Part shown: piece by piece, positions 8,221 to 16,594 of the stretch
How the letters are laid out: each line of letters begins with the position of its first letter
Numbering within the stretch: the stretch's first letter is position 1
From: Flavihumibacter cheonanensis
GTDB lineage: Bacteria; Bacteroidota; Bacteroidia; Chitinophagales; Chitinophagaceae
DNA: 64,000 bases
Direction: 5' to 3'
Assembly: GCF_022352215.1 (NCBI RefSeq)
Contig: NZ_JAKRWF010000002.1
Span: 806,001 to 870,000, forward strand
Made by a program: the position numbers and the translations under genes
The notes under the pieces: generated by a model
Databases searched by the model: none
What the model saw: the letters and a program-made list of their open reading frames with translations, nothing else
Told to the model about the DNA's origin: nothing

Positions 8221-10575
8221 TATTGATTCAAACAGGTTGAATATTCGTTTGTATTCATCCGCCCAGCTAGAGGGATCAACGAATCCATGATCCTCCATCG
8301 GATACAGGGCTACCTGCCAGTTTTCTTTGCCTAATTCGATGAGCCGTTGATTAAGCCGCACTACATCCTGAAAATGTACATTGACATCCACCATACCATG
8401 GCAAATCAACAGGTGGTCTTGTAAGCCGGCTGCGAAATAGATCGGTGAACTTCTTCTGTAGGCAATGCTGTCTTCTGCTGGCGTGTTTAGAATATTGGAA
8501 GTATATCCATGGTTATAATGTGCCCAGTCGGTAACAGGGCGAAGCGCTGCACCTGCTGCAAATGTTCCGGGAGAGGTAAATAAGCCCATCAGTGTGATGA
8601 AACCGCCATAGGATCCGCCATAAATCCCAATCCGTGTGGCATCCACTCTATGTTCTTTTGCCAGCCATTTTGCCCCATCGATATGATCAGTCAGATCCTT
8701 ACCTCCCATGTGACGATAGATGGCAGTCCGCCAATCGCGGCCATATCCTGCACTACCTCTGTAATCCATATCCAGCACATAGTATCCCTGGTCGGCCAGC
8801 ATGTTATGAAACATATATTCTCTGAAATAACTGCTCCACCATTTGTGTGCATTTTGCAAATACCCTGCCCCATGAACAAAGATTACGGCCGGCTTGGAAG
8901 GATCAGGATTTGCCGGACGATAGAATCTGGCAGGAACCATTGCTCCATCTGCAGCCGGAACCTGTACCAGCTCCGGATCGCGCCAGGAATAAGAGGCAAA
9001 TAATTCAGATTGGCCCCTATTGGTGATTTGTTGCGCTTTCGCTTTAGGGTTGTTATCCTGCAAATAAAGTTCCCAGGGTTTATTGGAATAGGAATATAAT
9101 ATAGCCAACTGTTTTTCGTCTGGGGATATCACTACCTGGTTAGCTCCTGTAAGCTGTGTGATGCGTTCTGGTTTTCCACCTGTAACGGACAACCGATAAA
9201 AATGTTTTTCTCCGGGGTGAACTTCGTTTGTGGTTAGGAAAAAATACTTTCCGTCTTTTGATTTTTGTACAGATTGCACTTCATAACTCCCTTGTGTAAG
9301 CGCTGTTTTTTTACCGGTTTGAATAGTATACTTGTAAAGATGTGAATACCCGGTAACTTCTGACTGGAACCAGTACTCATATTCATTGATCCAACCGGCG
9401 GATGCACCAAAACTTCCAATACCGGGGCCACCAATCCAGGCCTCGTCCCGTTGCCGGTCAACAAGTTTCAATTTTCCTTCTGATGGAATCAATTGCATGA
9501 TCCATCTGTCCTTATTGTCCTGTGAATAGATTTCAACTATGGCATTGCTGCCGGAAGGCGACCAGCTCAGCCGGCCAATGGAAAGCAGACGTTTTATTTT
9601 TTTTGCAGCTGACAACCTGGAAGGATAATCTTTCAGATAGTCAGGAAGATCTTCAATACCCGGAATTGAATCCAATGAAACAGTGTGAAGACTGTCTTTT
9701 TCCCGATCGTATACAAATAATTCACTGGTTCCCGAAGGGCTGCCCACTTTGGTTCTTGCCGGAATATCTTCCGTAAAACCTGTTTCAGTAACATAATTGG
9801 GGACAATTGTTCGCTTGCCACCTTGATCCGGCTTGAAAAGTGTATAACTGATATAACGACCATCTGAACTGATCTGTAGATTGCGCATCATTTTATCACC
9901 GGTATACAGTTGCCGAACCTGTTGTGGCTTAGGCAAAGATTTGGTAAAGGCTTCGGTAGCTTCTTTTTTTTCTTTACGTTCCCGGATAACTTCCATCCAT
10001 TCAAACTGATCTTTTTTTAACCATTCCTCCTGTGAACCCGAACGCTGTTTACTTTCTGCAGGGGCAGTTTTCTGAACGCTGATCAGTTGTTGCAGCTGAC
10101 CGGTTTCAGGATCCCAGGCATATAGGTCCTGCTGCAGTTGAAAAACGATCCTCTTTTCATTGAAAGAAAAAACCGGATTCATTTCGGAGACAATTGTTTG
10201 TGTTATCTGCCTGGTTTTTCCTGTTTTGGTATCTAGTAGAAAAATATCACCGTCTTTTTGATAGAGAGCCTGACTGCGAGCCAGGTTAAAAACCAGGTTA
10301 CGATAGTAGAGAATATGGTTTTTTCGTGAGCTGGCCAGTTTTTGGGGAGTACGATTTTCCTTTGTGATAAAATAAGTCGAATCGGCTGCTGCATTTTCCG
10401 GATTCCATTCAAAATACAGGATGGAACCATCAGCACTCCACTGCAGGTTGGATGGCGAACTTCCCATCCATTTGGGATCTGCCATAATTTTATCTATGGT
10501 CAGTTTTCCCAGTTGGATTTGTGCATATAATCCGGTGGATAGGGAAAGTAAAACAACAATAGCGATTTTTTTCAT
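8200..10575 (-). CDS. Secreted S9-family prolyl oligopeptidase / dipeptidyl peptidase
   Basis: Exported serine peptidase of 791 residues. A signal peptide (MKKIAIVVLLSLSTGLYAQ) is followed by a long WD40/beta-propeller-like region (repeated strands such as NLQWSADGSILYFEW and NPVFSFNEKRIVFQL) and a C-terminal alpha/beta-hydrolase domain. The nucleophile is in GGSYGG (Ser655), with Asp730 in CHGMVDVNVH and His763 in PMEDHGF completing a triad. This domain order is that of the DPP-IV/acylaminoacyl-peptidase group, which trims short peptides in the periplasm. The 3' end overlaps rhaB by 21 bp in convergent orientation. Confidence 0.9.
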   Translation of the reverse strand: MKKIAIVVLLSLSTGLYAQIQLGKLTIDKIMADPKWMGSSPSNLQWSADGSILYFEWNPENAAADSTYFITKENRTPQKLASSRKNHILYYRNLVFNLARSQALYQKDGDIFLLDTKTGKTRQITQTIVSEMNPVFSFNEKRIVFQLQQDLYAWDPETGQLQQLISVQKTAPAESKQRSGSQEEWLKKDQFEWMEVIRERKEKKEATEAFTKSLPKPQQVRQLYTGDKMMRNLQISSDGRYISYTLFKPDQGGKRTIVPNYVTETGFTEDIPARTKVGSPSGTSELFVYDREKDSLHTVSLDSIPGIEDLPDYLKDYPSRLSAAKKIKRLLSIGRLSWSPSGSNAIVEIYSQDNKDRWIMQLIPSEGKLKLVDRQRDEAWIGGPGIGSFGASAGWINEYEYWFQSEVTGYSHLYKYTIQTGKKTALTQGSYEVQSVQKSKDGKYFFLTTNEVHPGEKHFYRLSVTGGKPERITQLTGANQVVISPDEKQLAILYSYSNKPWELYLQDNNPKAKAQQITNRGQSELFASYSWRDPELVQVPAADGAMVPARFYRPANPDPSKPAVIFVHGAGYLQNAHKWWSSYFREYMFHNMLADQGYYVLDMDYRGSAGYGRDWRTAIYRHMGGKDLTDHIDGAKWLAKEHRVDATRIGIYGGSYGGFITLMGLFTSPGTFAAGAALRPVTDWAHYNHGYTSNILNTPAEDSIAYRRSSPIYFAAGLQDHLLICHGMVDVNVHFQDVVRLNQRLIELGKENWQVALYPMEDHGFVDPSSWADEYKRIFNLFESILKRRTN

Positions 10576-10649
10576 GCCATTCGACTTTAACTGCTAAGAT
10601 AGGGGATGAATACCTGTTATAACTTACCTTAGTATAAATCAGGTTCTCC

Positions 10650-11429
10650 ATGGAATTTTTTGTGTCTGAGGACTCCATTGTAAGAAAAATCTGGGGTAAG
10701 AGCGATACTATATTATTCATATTTGCAGGCGCTGCTGCTGAGTTTGCACTCAATAAAGCGGTGGACTGGTTATACTATACCGGGAAACTTCCGGCAGATC
10801 CGATTGGCCGGCTATTTTCTACAGTTGAATATGCCCGAAAGATTGTATTCACACCAACTCAGCAAGCACATAAAGCGATAGATACCATGGCTGCCATCCA
10901 TGCAGGATTGGAGAAAAAGAGAGGTAGCCAGATTCCGGATTGGTCCTATCGAGATGTATTGTTCATGCTGATTTATTATTCAATCGCTGCTTACGAATTG
11001 CTGGAGCGGAAACTGACTGAGGAGGAAAAGCAGGAAGTGTATGATGTTTTTTACCGGATGGGATCACGCATGGGTGTAAAAGAACTACCTGCAACTTATG
11101 AAGAATGGTTACCTGTTCGGGAAACTCATTTAGGACAGGACCTGGAGAAATCGGTTTATACCGAAGATCTATTCAAGCAATATCGAAAGCACCTGGGGAA
11201 TATGAGATTCCGCGTATTAATTGAAGCACAGAAACTGGTAGTGCCACAACGGGTAAAGGAATTATTACAGTTCAGTGATTTTTCATTGCTGACACCTGTT
11301 GTTCCATTGTACAAAGTCAGCCGGCTCATGAAAATGGACTGGATGCTGAAAAAAATATTACTACCCGGGGCTTACCAGGAGCAGATTCAGGGGCTGGATA
11401 TTGTTCCGCATCCCAGACCATCAAAATGA
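10650..11429 (+). CDS. DUF2236 / MpaB-like oxygenase family protein
   Basis: A 259-residue protein of the DUF2236 family, which includes fungal MpaB and latex-clearing-protein relatives that bind heme and cleave double bonds; most bacterial members have no known substrate. Recognisable parts are FAGAAAEFALNKAVDWL, RLFSTVEYARKIVFTP with the following conserved AIHAGL, the helix DVLFMLIYYSIAAYELL, and a C-terminal helical segment. There is no signal peptide. It is divergent from the S9 peptidase (74 bp apart), with no clear operon partner. Heme binding is inferred from the family, not seen. Confidence 0.75.
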   Translation: MEFFVSEDSIVRKIWGKSDTILFIFAGAAAEFALNKAVDWLYYTGKLPADPIGRLFSTVEYARKIVFTPTQQAHKAIDTMAAIHAGLEKKRGSQIPDWSYRDVLFMLIYYSIAAYELLERKLTEEEKQEVYDVFYRMGSRMGVKELPATYEEWLPVRETHLGQDLEKSVYTEDLFKQYRKHLGNMRFRVLIEAQKLVVPQRVKELLQFSDFSLLTPVVPLYKVSRLMKMDWMLKKILLPGAYQEQIQGLDIVPHPRPSK

Positions 11430-11445
11430 GGTTAACTGGTATATT

Positions 11446-11859
11446 CTATTGCCGAATTAATACACCATTTGCTATTTCTATATTCAGGTTTCCTGAAGCG
11501 GAGATTTTGAAATAGAAACTGTCAGCCTTCTGGTTGTAAATTTCATAAACTGGAAACCCTGATGAACTAGTTAGAATATTTGAAAATAAACTGCTTGAGT
11601 CTGGAATTGTATTTTCGTATTCCAGAGAATATCTGCTTTCGTTGATCCAACGTATTTTGCCTCGCCCCGGGAGCCCATTTGTTGATATTGATTGAAATAG
11701 ATCTCCAGTTATTTCTAATGTTTTTATTTTCGATAAAGTAGAATGTTTGTATACAACTTTGTAAGTGCCATCTGATAATTTTTTCAGCTGGTGATTTTCA
11801 AATCCAGTGAGCAAAACGAGCAGGATAGTTAGTATGATCAGATAATTTACCTTTAGCAT
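11446..11859 (-). CDS. Small exported protein of unknown function
   Basis: I do not recognise the family. The likely start is the ATG at 11859, giving 137 residues with a hydrophobic leader (MLKVNYLIILTILLVLLTG) and no lipobox cysteine; an ATG at 11889 would add ten residues ahead of the leader. The rest is beta-rich and polar (YKVVYKHSTLSKIKTLEI, KIRWINESRYSLEYEN), compatible with a small secreted beta-sandwich. It lies alone on the minus strand between the DUF2236 gene and lutA. Base composition is more AT-rich than its neighbours, which may point to a poorly conserved or recently acquired gene. Confidence 0.6.
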   Translation of the reverse strand: MLKVNYLIILTILLVLLTGFENHQLKKLSDGTYKVVYKHSTLSKIKTLEITGDLFQSISTNGLPGRGKIRWINESRYSLEYENTIPDSSSLFSNILTSSSGFPVYEIYNQKADSFYFKISASGNLNIEIANGVLIRQ

Positions 11860-11910
11860 CGGGTAAAAATTAAATAAAATCTGAAACAATATCTTCCCAT
11901 TTTCGCTAAA

Positions 11911-12663
11911 ATGTTTTCCATGTATACGGTGGGCCTATTCGTTCCCTGTTATATAGACCAGTTTTACCCGCAGGTGGCCATTTCAAGCCTGCAACTGTTG
12001 GAGAAACTGGGCTGTAAAGTGGTGGTTCCCTTAAACCAAACCTGTTGCGGTCAGCCAATGGCCAATAGTGGTTTTGCCAGCCTGTCAAAAGGTTGTGATG
12101 CTAATTTCATTCAGAATTTTTATGAACTGGATTATATTGTTTGTCCCTCCGGTAGCTGCACCCTTCATATTAAAGAACATCTCCACAGTGAACAGTTTCC
12201 GGACAAAGCGACGCGGATTCAACAGCGCATCTATGAGCTGACTGAATTCCTCACAGATGTATTAAAACTGACCAGCTTCAAAGGATCCTTTCCACGCCGT
12301 GTCGGTTTACACAATTCCTGTCATGGGCAACGTGGCCTGCATCTTTCTTCTATGTCTGAGTTGGTAGCACCGGTTTTTTCAAAGCCCGCGGATTTGCTGC
12401 AGCGAATCAACGGACTTGAATTAGTAGTACCGGAACGATCAGATGAGTGTTGCGGTTTTGGTGGTACCTTCTGTGTGTTTGAAGAAGCGGTTAGTGTAAA
12501 AATGGGTAAGGACCGGATCAGGGAACATGAACAAAACCAGGTGGAAATTCTGACCGGAGGTGATATGAGCTGTTTGATGCACCTGGAAGGTATTTTAAAA
12601 CGCAAAAAAAGTCCGGTTAGGGTAATGCATATTGCTGAAATTTTAAATGCCGGATATGAGTAG
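11911..12663 (+). CDS. lutA: L-lactate oxidation protein LutA (LldE)
   Basis: Subunit of the LutABC (LldEFG) iron-sulfur complex that oxidises L-lactate to pyruvate. The 250 residues contain two cysteine-rich CCG-type domains: QTCCGQP (Cys45-Cys46), NSCHGQRG (Cys137) and DECCGFGG (Cys180-Cys181), motifs that hold non-cubane or 4Fe-4S clusters in heterodisulfide-reductase-like proteins. The ATG at 11911 is used; another in frame lies three codons later. It overlaps lutB by 17 bp, so translation of the two is probably coupled. The fused rhamnose aldolase/dehydrogenase upstream is a plausible intracellular source of its substrate. Confidence 0.92.
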   Translation: MFSMYTVGLFVPCYIDQFYPQVAISSLQLLEKLGCKVVVPLNQTCCGQPMANSGFASLSKGCDANFIQNFYELDYIVCPSGSCTLHIKEHLHSEQFPDKATRIQQRIYELTEFLTDVLKLTSFKGSFPRRVGLHNSCHGQRGLHLSSMSELVAPVFSKPADLLQRINGLELVVPERSDECCGFGGTFCVFEEAVSVKMGKDRIREHEQNQVEILTGGDMSCLMHLEGILKRKKSPVRVMHIAEILNAGYE

Positions 12664-14026
12664 TCGTCACGCTCAATTAGCCGAACAATTCAATGCCGAT
12701 GAACCGCGCACTAACTGGCATGATCAAACGCTTTGGTGGGTTCGTCAGAAACGGGACCGTGCTGCCAATACCCTTCCTGAATGGGAACAACTTCGGCAAT
12801 GGGCATCCGACATAAAGGATCATACCTTGTCGAATCTGCATGCCTACCTGCTGGAGTTTGAAAAAAATGCACTGGCAAACGGAGTGTTTGTTCATTGGGC
12901 GACAGATGCCGAAGAGCACAACCGGATTATTTACGAAATTCTGCAAAAGGCTGGTGTCGATCACATCGTCAAGAGCAAGAGCATGCTCACGGAAGAATGT
13001 CACCTCAACCCTTATCTGCAGGGTAAAGGCATTGATGTAGTTGATACCGACCTCGGTGAACGAATCGTACAATTCAGGGAAGAGGCACCCAGCCATATTG
13101 TTTTACCTGCTATACATCTTAAAAAGGAAGATGTCAGTAATACCTTTCATGAGCACCTGGGTACAGAAAAAGGGAATAATGATCCGCAATACCTGACACA
13201 TGCCGCCCGCCTGCATCTCAGGGAGAAGTTTATCCAGTCGGATATTGCCATTACCGGTGTCAATTTCGCGATTGCCGAAACAGGTGGTATTGTAGTATGT
13301 ACCAATGAAGGCAATGCCGATATGGGGGCTCATGCGGCCCGGGTTCATATTGCCTGCATGGGGTTTGAAAAAATCATTCCCAAAGCAGAACATTTGGGAG
13401 TATTTACGCGACTGCTTGCCAGAAGTGCAACCGGGCAGCCCATCACCACCTATACCAGTCATTTTCACCGGCCCGCACCTGGTAAGGAAATGCATATTGT
13501 ATTAGTCGACAATGGGCGATCGCGGCAATTAGGCAGAGAGGATTTTCGAAATTCCTTAAAGTGTATCCGTTGTGCTGCCTGCTTTAATACCTGCCCGGTT
13601 TACAGACGTAGCGGGGGGCATAGTTATCATACGGCAGTTGCCGGACCGATCGGTTCCATCCTGAATCCCAACCTGGATATGAAAGCAAATGCAGATCTTC
13701 CATTTGCCTCAACGCTCTGCGGTTCCTGTTCGAATGTTTGTCCGGTTAAAATCAATATTCACGAGCAACTTTGGAAATGGAGGCAGGTAATCAGCGCAGA
13801 AGGACTAACAGCACCTTCAAAAAAATTGGGCATGCAACTGATGGCCTGGGTACTGGCTCGGCCAGGTATTTATCGTTTTGCAGGTAAGACTGCCAGATGG
13901 GTGATTTCAAATCTTCCCTTCCTGGTAAAAAATAAAACCTGGAACCCCTGGTTCAAACAGCGGGAAATGCCGGAAGCACCCAAACAGAGTTTTCAGGAAT
14001 GGTATATAAATCAACAACGTTCATGA
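12647..14026 (+). CDS. lutB: L-lactate oxidation iron-sulfur protein LutB (LldF)
   Basis: Central 459-residue subunit of the lactate oxidation complex. The N-terminal two thirds are an LUD-type domain (GVNFAIAETGGIVVCTNEGN). The C-terminal part carries a dicluster ferredoxin: CIRCAACFNTCPV (Cys306, 309, 312, 316) and CGSCSNVCPV (Cys358, 361, 365). A membrane-proximal C-terminal tail with Trp-rich segments follows. The start overlaps the end of lutA; an alternative ATG lies at 12656. Its stop TGA overlaps the lutC ATG (ATGA). Full length for the family. Confidence 0.94.
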   Translation: MPDMSSRHAQLAEQFNADEPRTNWHDQTLWWVRQKRDRAANTLPEWEQLRQWASDIKDHTLSNLHAYLLEFEKNALANGVFVHWATDAEEHNRIIYEILQKAGVDHIVKSKSMLTEECHLNPYLQGKGIDVVDTDLGERIVQFREEAPSHIVLPAIHLKKEDVSNTFHEHLGTEKGNNDPQYLTHAARLHLREKFIQSDIAITGVNFAIAETGGIVVCTNEGNADMGAHAARVHIACMGFEKIIPKAEHLGVFTRLLARSATGQPITTYTSHFHRPAPGKEMHIVLVDNGRSRQLGREDFRNSLKCIRCAACFNTCPVYRRSGGHSYHTAVAGPIGSILNPNLDMKANADLPFASTLCGSCSNVCPVKINIHEQLWKWRQVISAEGLTAPSKKLGMQLMAWVLARPGIYRFAGKTARWVISNLPFLVKNKTWNPWFKQREMPEAPKQSFQEWYINQQRS

Positions 14027-14622
14027 GTAGCCGAAATCAGATACTGGAAGCCATTAAAAACGCACAACCAGCAATAAAACCATTGCCAGTATTGGATTAT
14101 ACGGTGGTCACACCCATCCAAGAGTTGATCTCCTCCTTTGAACAATTTGTAAATGCTGTTGGTGGTAGGGTTCGGTTCGTTGATCAGTCTGCTGATCTTA
14201 CCCTGGAAATTGAAAATGCAAGACAGGAAGGCCAGATAATTTTAAACAGGCTGAATGGATTTTCCACTCTGGATGAGATTTCACCGGACCTTGCCGAATT
14301 GGAGAAGCTCGACCGGGTTTATGTCCGGGCAAGTCTGGGTGTTGCAGAGAATGGTGCAATATGGGTGGAGGAAACGGCAATGGGTAACCGAATTTTACCA
14401 TTTATTGCACAGGAGCTTGTATTAGTGTTGCGCGAAGAGGAACTCGTTCCCACCATGCATGACGCGTATCAACGTATCCGGATCAACCAGGAAGGCTTTG
14501 GTGTTTTTATTGCGGGACCATCTAAAACAGCAGATATTGAGCAATCGCTGGTAATTGGCGCACATGGTCCGGTAGCACTTACTGTTTTGATCCTGAAATC
14601 CGGGTTGGTGGTGCCTGTTTAA
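14023..14622 (+). CDS. lutC: L-lactate oxidation protein LutC (LldG)
   Basis: Third subunit of the LutABC lactate oxidation system, a 199-residue LUD-domain protein. Typical parts are ASLGVAENGAIWVEE and GPSKTADIEQSLVIGAHGP. The ATG at 14023 overlaps the lutB stop in an ATGA arrangement, which is why it is preferred to the in-frame codon 24 bp upstream. Its last 44 bp overlap the 3' end of the convergent M90 peptidase gene, the longest such overlap in the window. No lactate permease or LutR-type regulator is adjacent. Confidence 0.93.
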   Translation: MSSRNQILEAIKNAQPAIKPLPVLDYTVVTPIQELISSFEQFVNAVGGRVRFVDQSADLTLEIENARQEGQIILNRLNGFSTLDEISPDLAELEKLDRVYVRASLGVAENGAIWVEETAMGNRILPFIAQELVLVLREEELVPTMHDAYQRIRINQEGFGVFIAGPSKTADIEQSLVIGAHGPVALTVLILKSGLVVPV

Positions 14623-15376
14623 AAATTTTTTCCAGCATTTCGTACAGCCTGGGATGTTTGCTTTTTAATAATGCCGGGCGTTCAAAAAAGTATTCGGCGG
14701 CTACTGCAAAAAACTCTGTTTGGCTGGTTGCGCCATAAGGATTGATATCTGACTCATCTTCCTTTATCTCCTGTATTTTCTGGTGAATCAGCTTCAGCCA
14801 GGGCAGGCAATATTGTTTGGAGAGCAGTGCTTCAGGAATTCCGTCGACAGCGCCATCTGCCTTGTCAAGCAGATGTACAAATTCATGAATGGCTGTATTG
14901 TGTTTATCTGTTTTGTTGGAGAATCCTTCCCGTAAGGCCTGTTTACTGAGAATCATTTTATGATTCATAACACCCGATCCCACCATACCAAGGATATTCC
15001 GGTCGCGGGATTGGGTATCAAATTCCTGGTCAAAACTATCATTGTAAATCAACACATCGGTAAGGTTGCTGTAATGCCATTCAGGAAATCCGAAGATGGG
15101 AATAACGGCGCTGGCAGCAACCAGTACGCGGTCAGAGTCTTCGATTTCCGTTCCTACAGGTGTTATGCGTGTCTCACGGAGGAAATCTTCCACTTCAGTT
15201 ATAAATCGCAGTTTATCGTTCTCTGGTAAGGAGCGGTAATAGGCTACTTCCTTTTCAAGAATCCCGGGAATATTGGCTGGTAGGGGTGTAGCGGCCTGTT
15301 TTTTACGATCTGCCTTTTTCCACCAGACCAGTACCAGTATCAGCGCTCCAAAAAATACAAGTCCAAACATATACAA
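14579..15376 (-). CDS. M90-family (MtfA-like) zinc metallopeptidase
   Basis: Membrane-anchored zinc peptidase of 265 residues. One N-terminal helix (MFGLVFFGALILVLVWW) is followed by the MtfA/M90 domain with the zinc motif HEFVH and the downstream acidic segment EFFAVAAEYFFE that supplies a further ligand. In E. coli, MtfA interacts with the repressor Mlc and has aminopeptidase activity; the N-terminal membrane helix here is an addition typical of Bacteroidota homologues. The final 14 codons run antisense to the end of lutC. A REP-like palindrome lies just upstream of its start. Confidence 0.87.
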   Translation of the reverse strand: MYMFGLVFFGALILVLVWWKKADRKKQAATPLPANIPGILEKEVAYYRSLPENDKLRFITEVEDFLRETRITPVGTEIEDSDRVLVAASAVIPIFGFPEWHYSNLTDVLIYNDSFDQEFDTQSRDRNILGMVGSGVMNHKMILSKQALREGFSNKTDKHNTAIHEFVHLLDKADGAVDGIPEALLSKQYCLPWLKLIHQKIQEIKEDESDINPYGATSQTEFFAVAAEYFFERPALLKSKHPRLYEMLEKIFKQAPPTRISGSKQ

Positions 15377-15383
15377 ATGTAAT

Positions 15384-15407
15384 TACCCATCGGGTAACCG
15401 ACGGGTA
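15384..15407. repeat. REP-like palindrome
   Basis: Hairpin with arms TACCCATCGG and CCGACGGGTA around GTAA. It shares the arm sequence ACCC(G/A)TC / GACGGGT with repeats at 27616-27638 and 31684-31725. It lies in the spacer between the M90 peptidase start and the LytTR-like sites of the first fasciclin gene. Confidence 0.55.
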
Positions 15408-15423
15408 GGGTAAGCAGAAAAGC

Positions 15424-15454
15424 AGTTCACGCCCGAAAATCTACAATTCACTCC
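15424..15454 (+). promoter_or_regulatory. Candidate LytTR-binding direct repeat upstream of fasciclin gene 1
   Basis: AGTTCACGCC (15424-15433) and AATTCACTCC (15445-15454) are direct repeats starting exactly 21 bp apart, ending 52 bp before the ATG. LytTR regulators such as YpdB and YehT bind direct repeats with about one 21-bp period. The same motif and spacing recur before fasciclin gene 2, and a LytTR regulator gene lies 3 kb downstream. Confidence 0.6.
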
Positions 15455-15506
15455 CCTGTTAAAATCTTAACAATTGTGCTAACTGTAATATCTCAAACTC
15501 TTTGTT

Positions 15507-16484
15507 ATGCTAAACAAAACTATCTTACAATTTGCCCGTACATGGGCACTGCCATTGCTTGCTGTTTTATTTCTCGCCAGTTGTCAGAAAATGGGTCCTG
15601 TTCCTCCGCCATGGAAAAACCAGGCGAAGAAAAAAACAATCTGGGAAGTTGCTTCATCAGACGGACGTTTCAGTCTGCTTAAAGCGGCAGTAGCCCGTAC
15701 CGGCCTGGTTCCTGCACTGAACGATAAAAAGGCGAACCTCACCGTATTTGCGCCTACAGATGATGCATTCAGAGCGGCTGGTTTCAGAACTGTATCTGAC
15801 ATCGCAAAAGCTCCCGTTGATGTGCTGAAGGCTATCTTATTGTATCATGTTGTTGGTGATGAAGTATTTGCTGCTGAAATTCCGCAGGCTAGCAATACTC
15901 CGGTTCCCAGTCTGAATGGTCAACCCTTATATGTTACCCGTACAAGCGCAGGAAATGTATTTATTAATGGTGTTAAAGTAATCATCGCTGATATCGATTG
16001 TTCTAATGGAGTGATTCATGTTGTGGATCGCGTATTGATTCCTGCTCCGGGTAATATTGTTGCGCTGGCAGCCGGAAATTCAAATCTCAGCTTCCTGGTA
16101 GCAGCTGTAATTCGCGCTGGTGCTTCTGGTACCGATGTTGCTGCTATCCTCAGCAGTGATGGCCCGTTTACCGTATTCGCCCCCACCAACCAGGCATTTG
16201 CCGCAGCCGGATTAACTTCAGTTGAGGTTATTAACAATGCTGATCCGGCCTTCCTCTTAAATGTGCTGGCCTATCATGTGATTGCAGGTGCCCGTGTATT
16301 CAGTTCTGATTTAGTTGATGGCGCTGATGTACCCACTTTCCAGGGTAGCACGTTGGAAATCAGTCTGGGATCCGGTGCAAGAGTAAAGGGCAATGCAAAT
16401 GCTACAGCGTCCAATATAACCATCACAGACCTGCTCGCTACTAATGGAGTGGTACATGTGATTGACCAGGTATTGCTCCCATAA
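15507..16484 (+). CDS. Fasciclin-domain lipoprotein 1
   Basis: Cell-surface or periplasmic lipoprotein of 325 residues with a signal peptide ending in a lipobox (LLAVLFLASC). Two fasciclin (FAS1) domains follow, at about residues 45-180 and 185-325, each with the conserved NLTVFAPTDDAF / PFTVFAPTNQAF strand, the central YHV(V/I) segment and a closing GVIHVVDRVLIP / GVVHVIDQVLLP. FAS1 domains mediate adhesion or matrix contacts; the ligand is unknown. It is followed 110 bp later by a second gene with the same layout, and both share upstream direct repeats, so they probably arose by duplication and are co-regulated. Confidence 0.92.
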   Translation: MLNKTILQFARTWALPLLAVLFLASCQKMGPVPPPWKNQAKKKTIWEVASSDGRFSLLKAAVARTGLVPALNDKKANLTVFAPTDDAFRAAGFRTVSDIAKAPVDVLKAILLYHVVGDEVFAAEIPQASNTPVPSLNGQPLYVTRTSAGNVFINGVKVIIADIDCSNGVIHVVDRVLIPAPGNIVALAAGNSNLSFLVAAVIRAGASGTDVAAILSSDGPFTVFAPTNQAFAAAGLTSVEVINNADPAFLLNVLAYHVIAGARVFSSDLVDGADVPTFQGSTLEISLGSGARVKGNANATASNITITDLLATNGVVHVIDQVLLP

Positions 16485-16510
16485 AATAGCATTCCCAATA
16501 AATAATTTAC

Positions 16511-16541
16511 AGTTCACTCCATTCATTCAACAACTCACTCC
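16511..16541 (+). promoter_or_regulatory. Candidate LytTR-binding direct repeat upstream of fasciclin gene 2
   Basis: AGTTCACTCC (16511-16520) and AACTCACTCC (16532-16541) start 21 bp apart and end 53 bp before the ATG at 16595. The identity extends to TCACTCCATTC in both copies. Sequence, period and distance to the start codon all match the pair before fasciclin gene 1. Confidence 0.62.
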
Positions 16542-16594
16542 ATTCTGTTCATCTTTTGCCTTTCGATTCTGTTACAAAAGGAAAATCTAGCATC

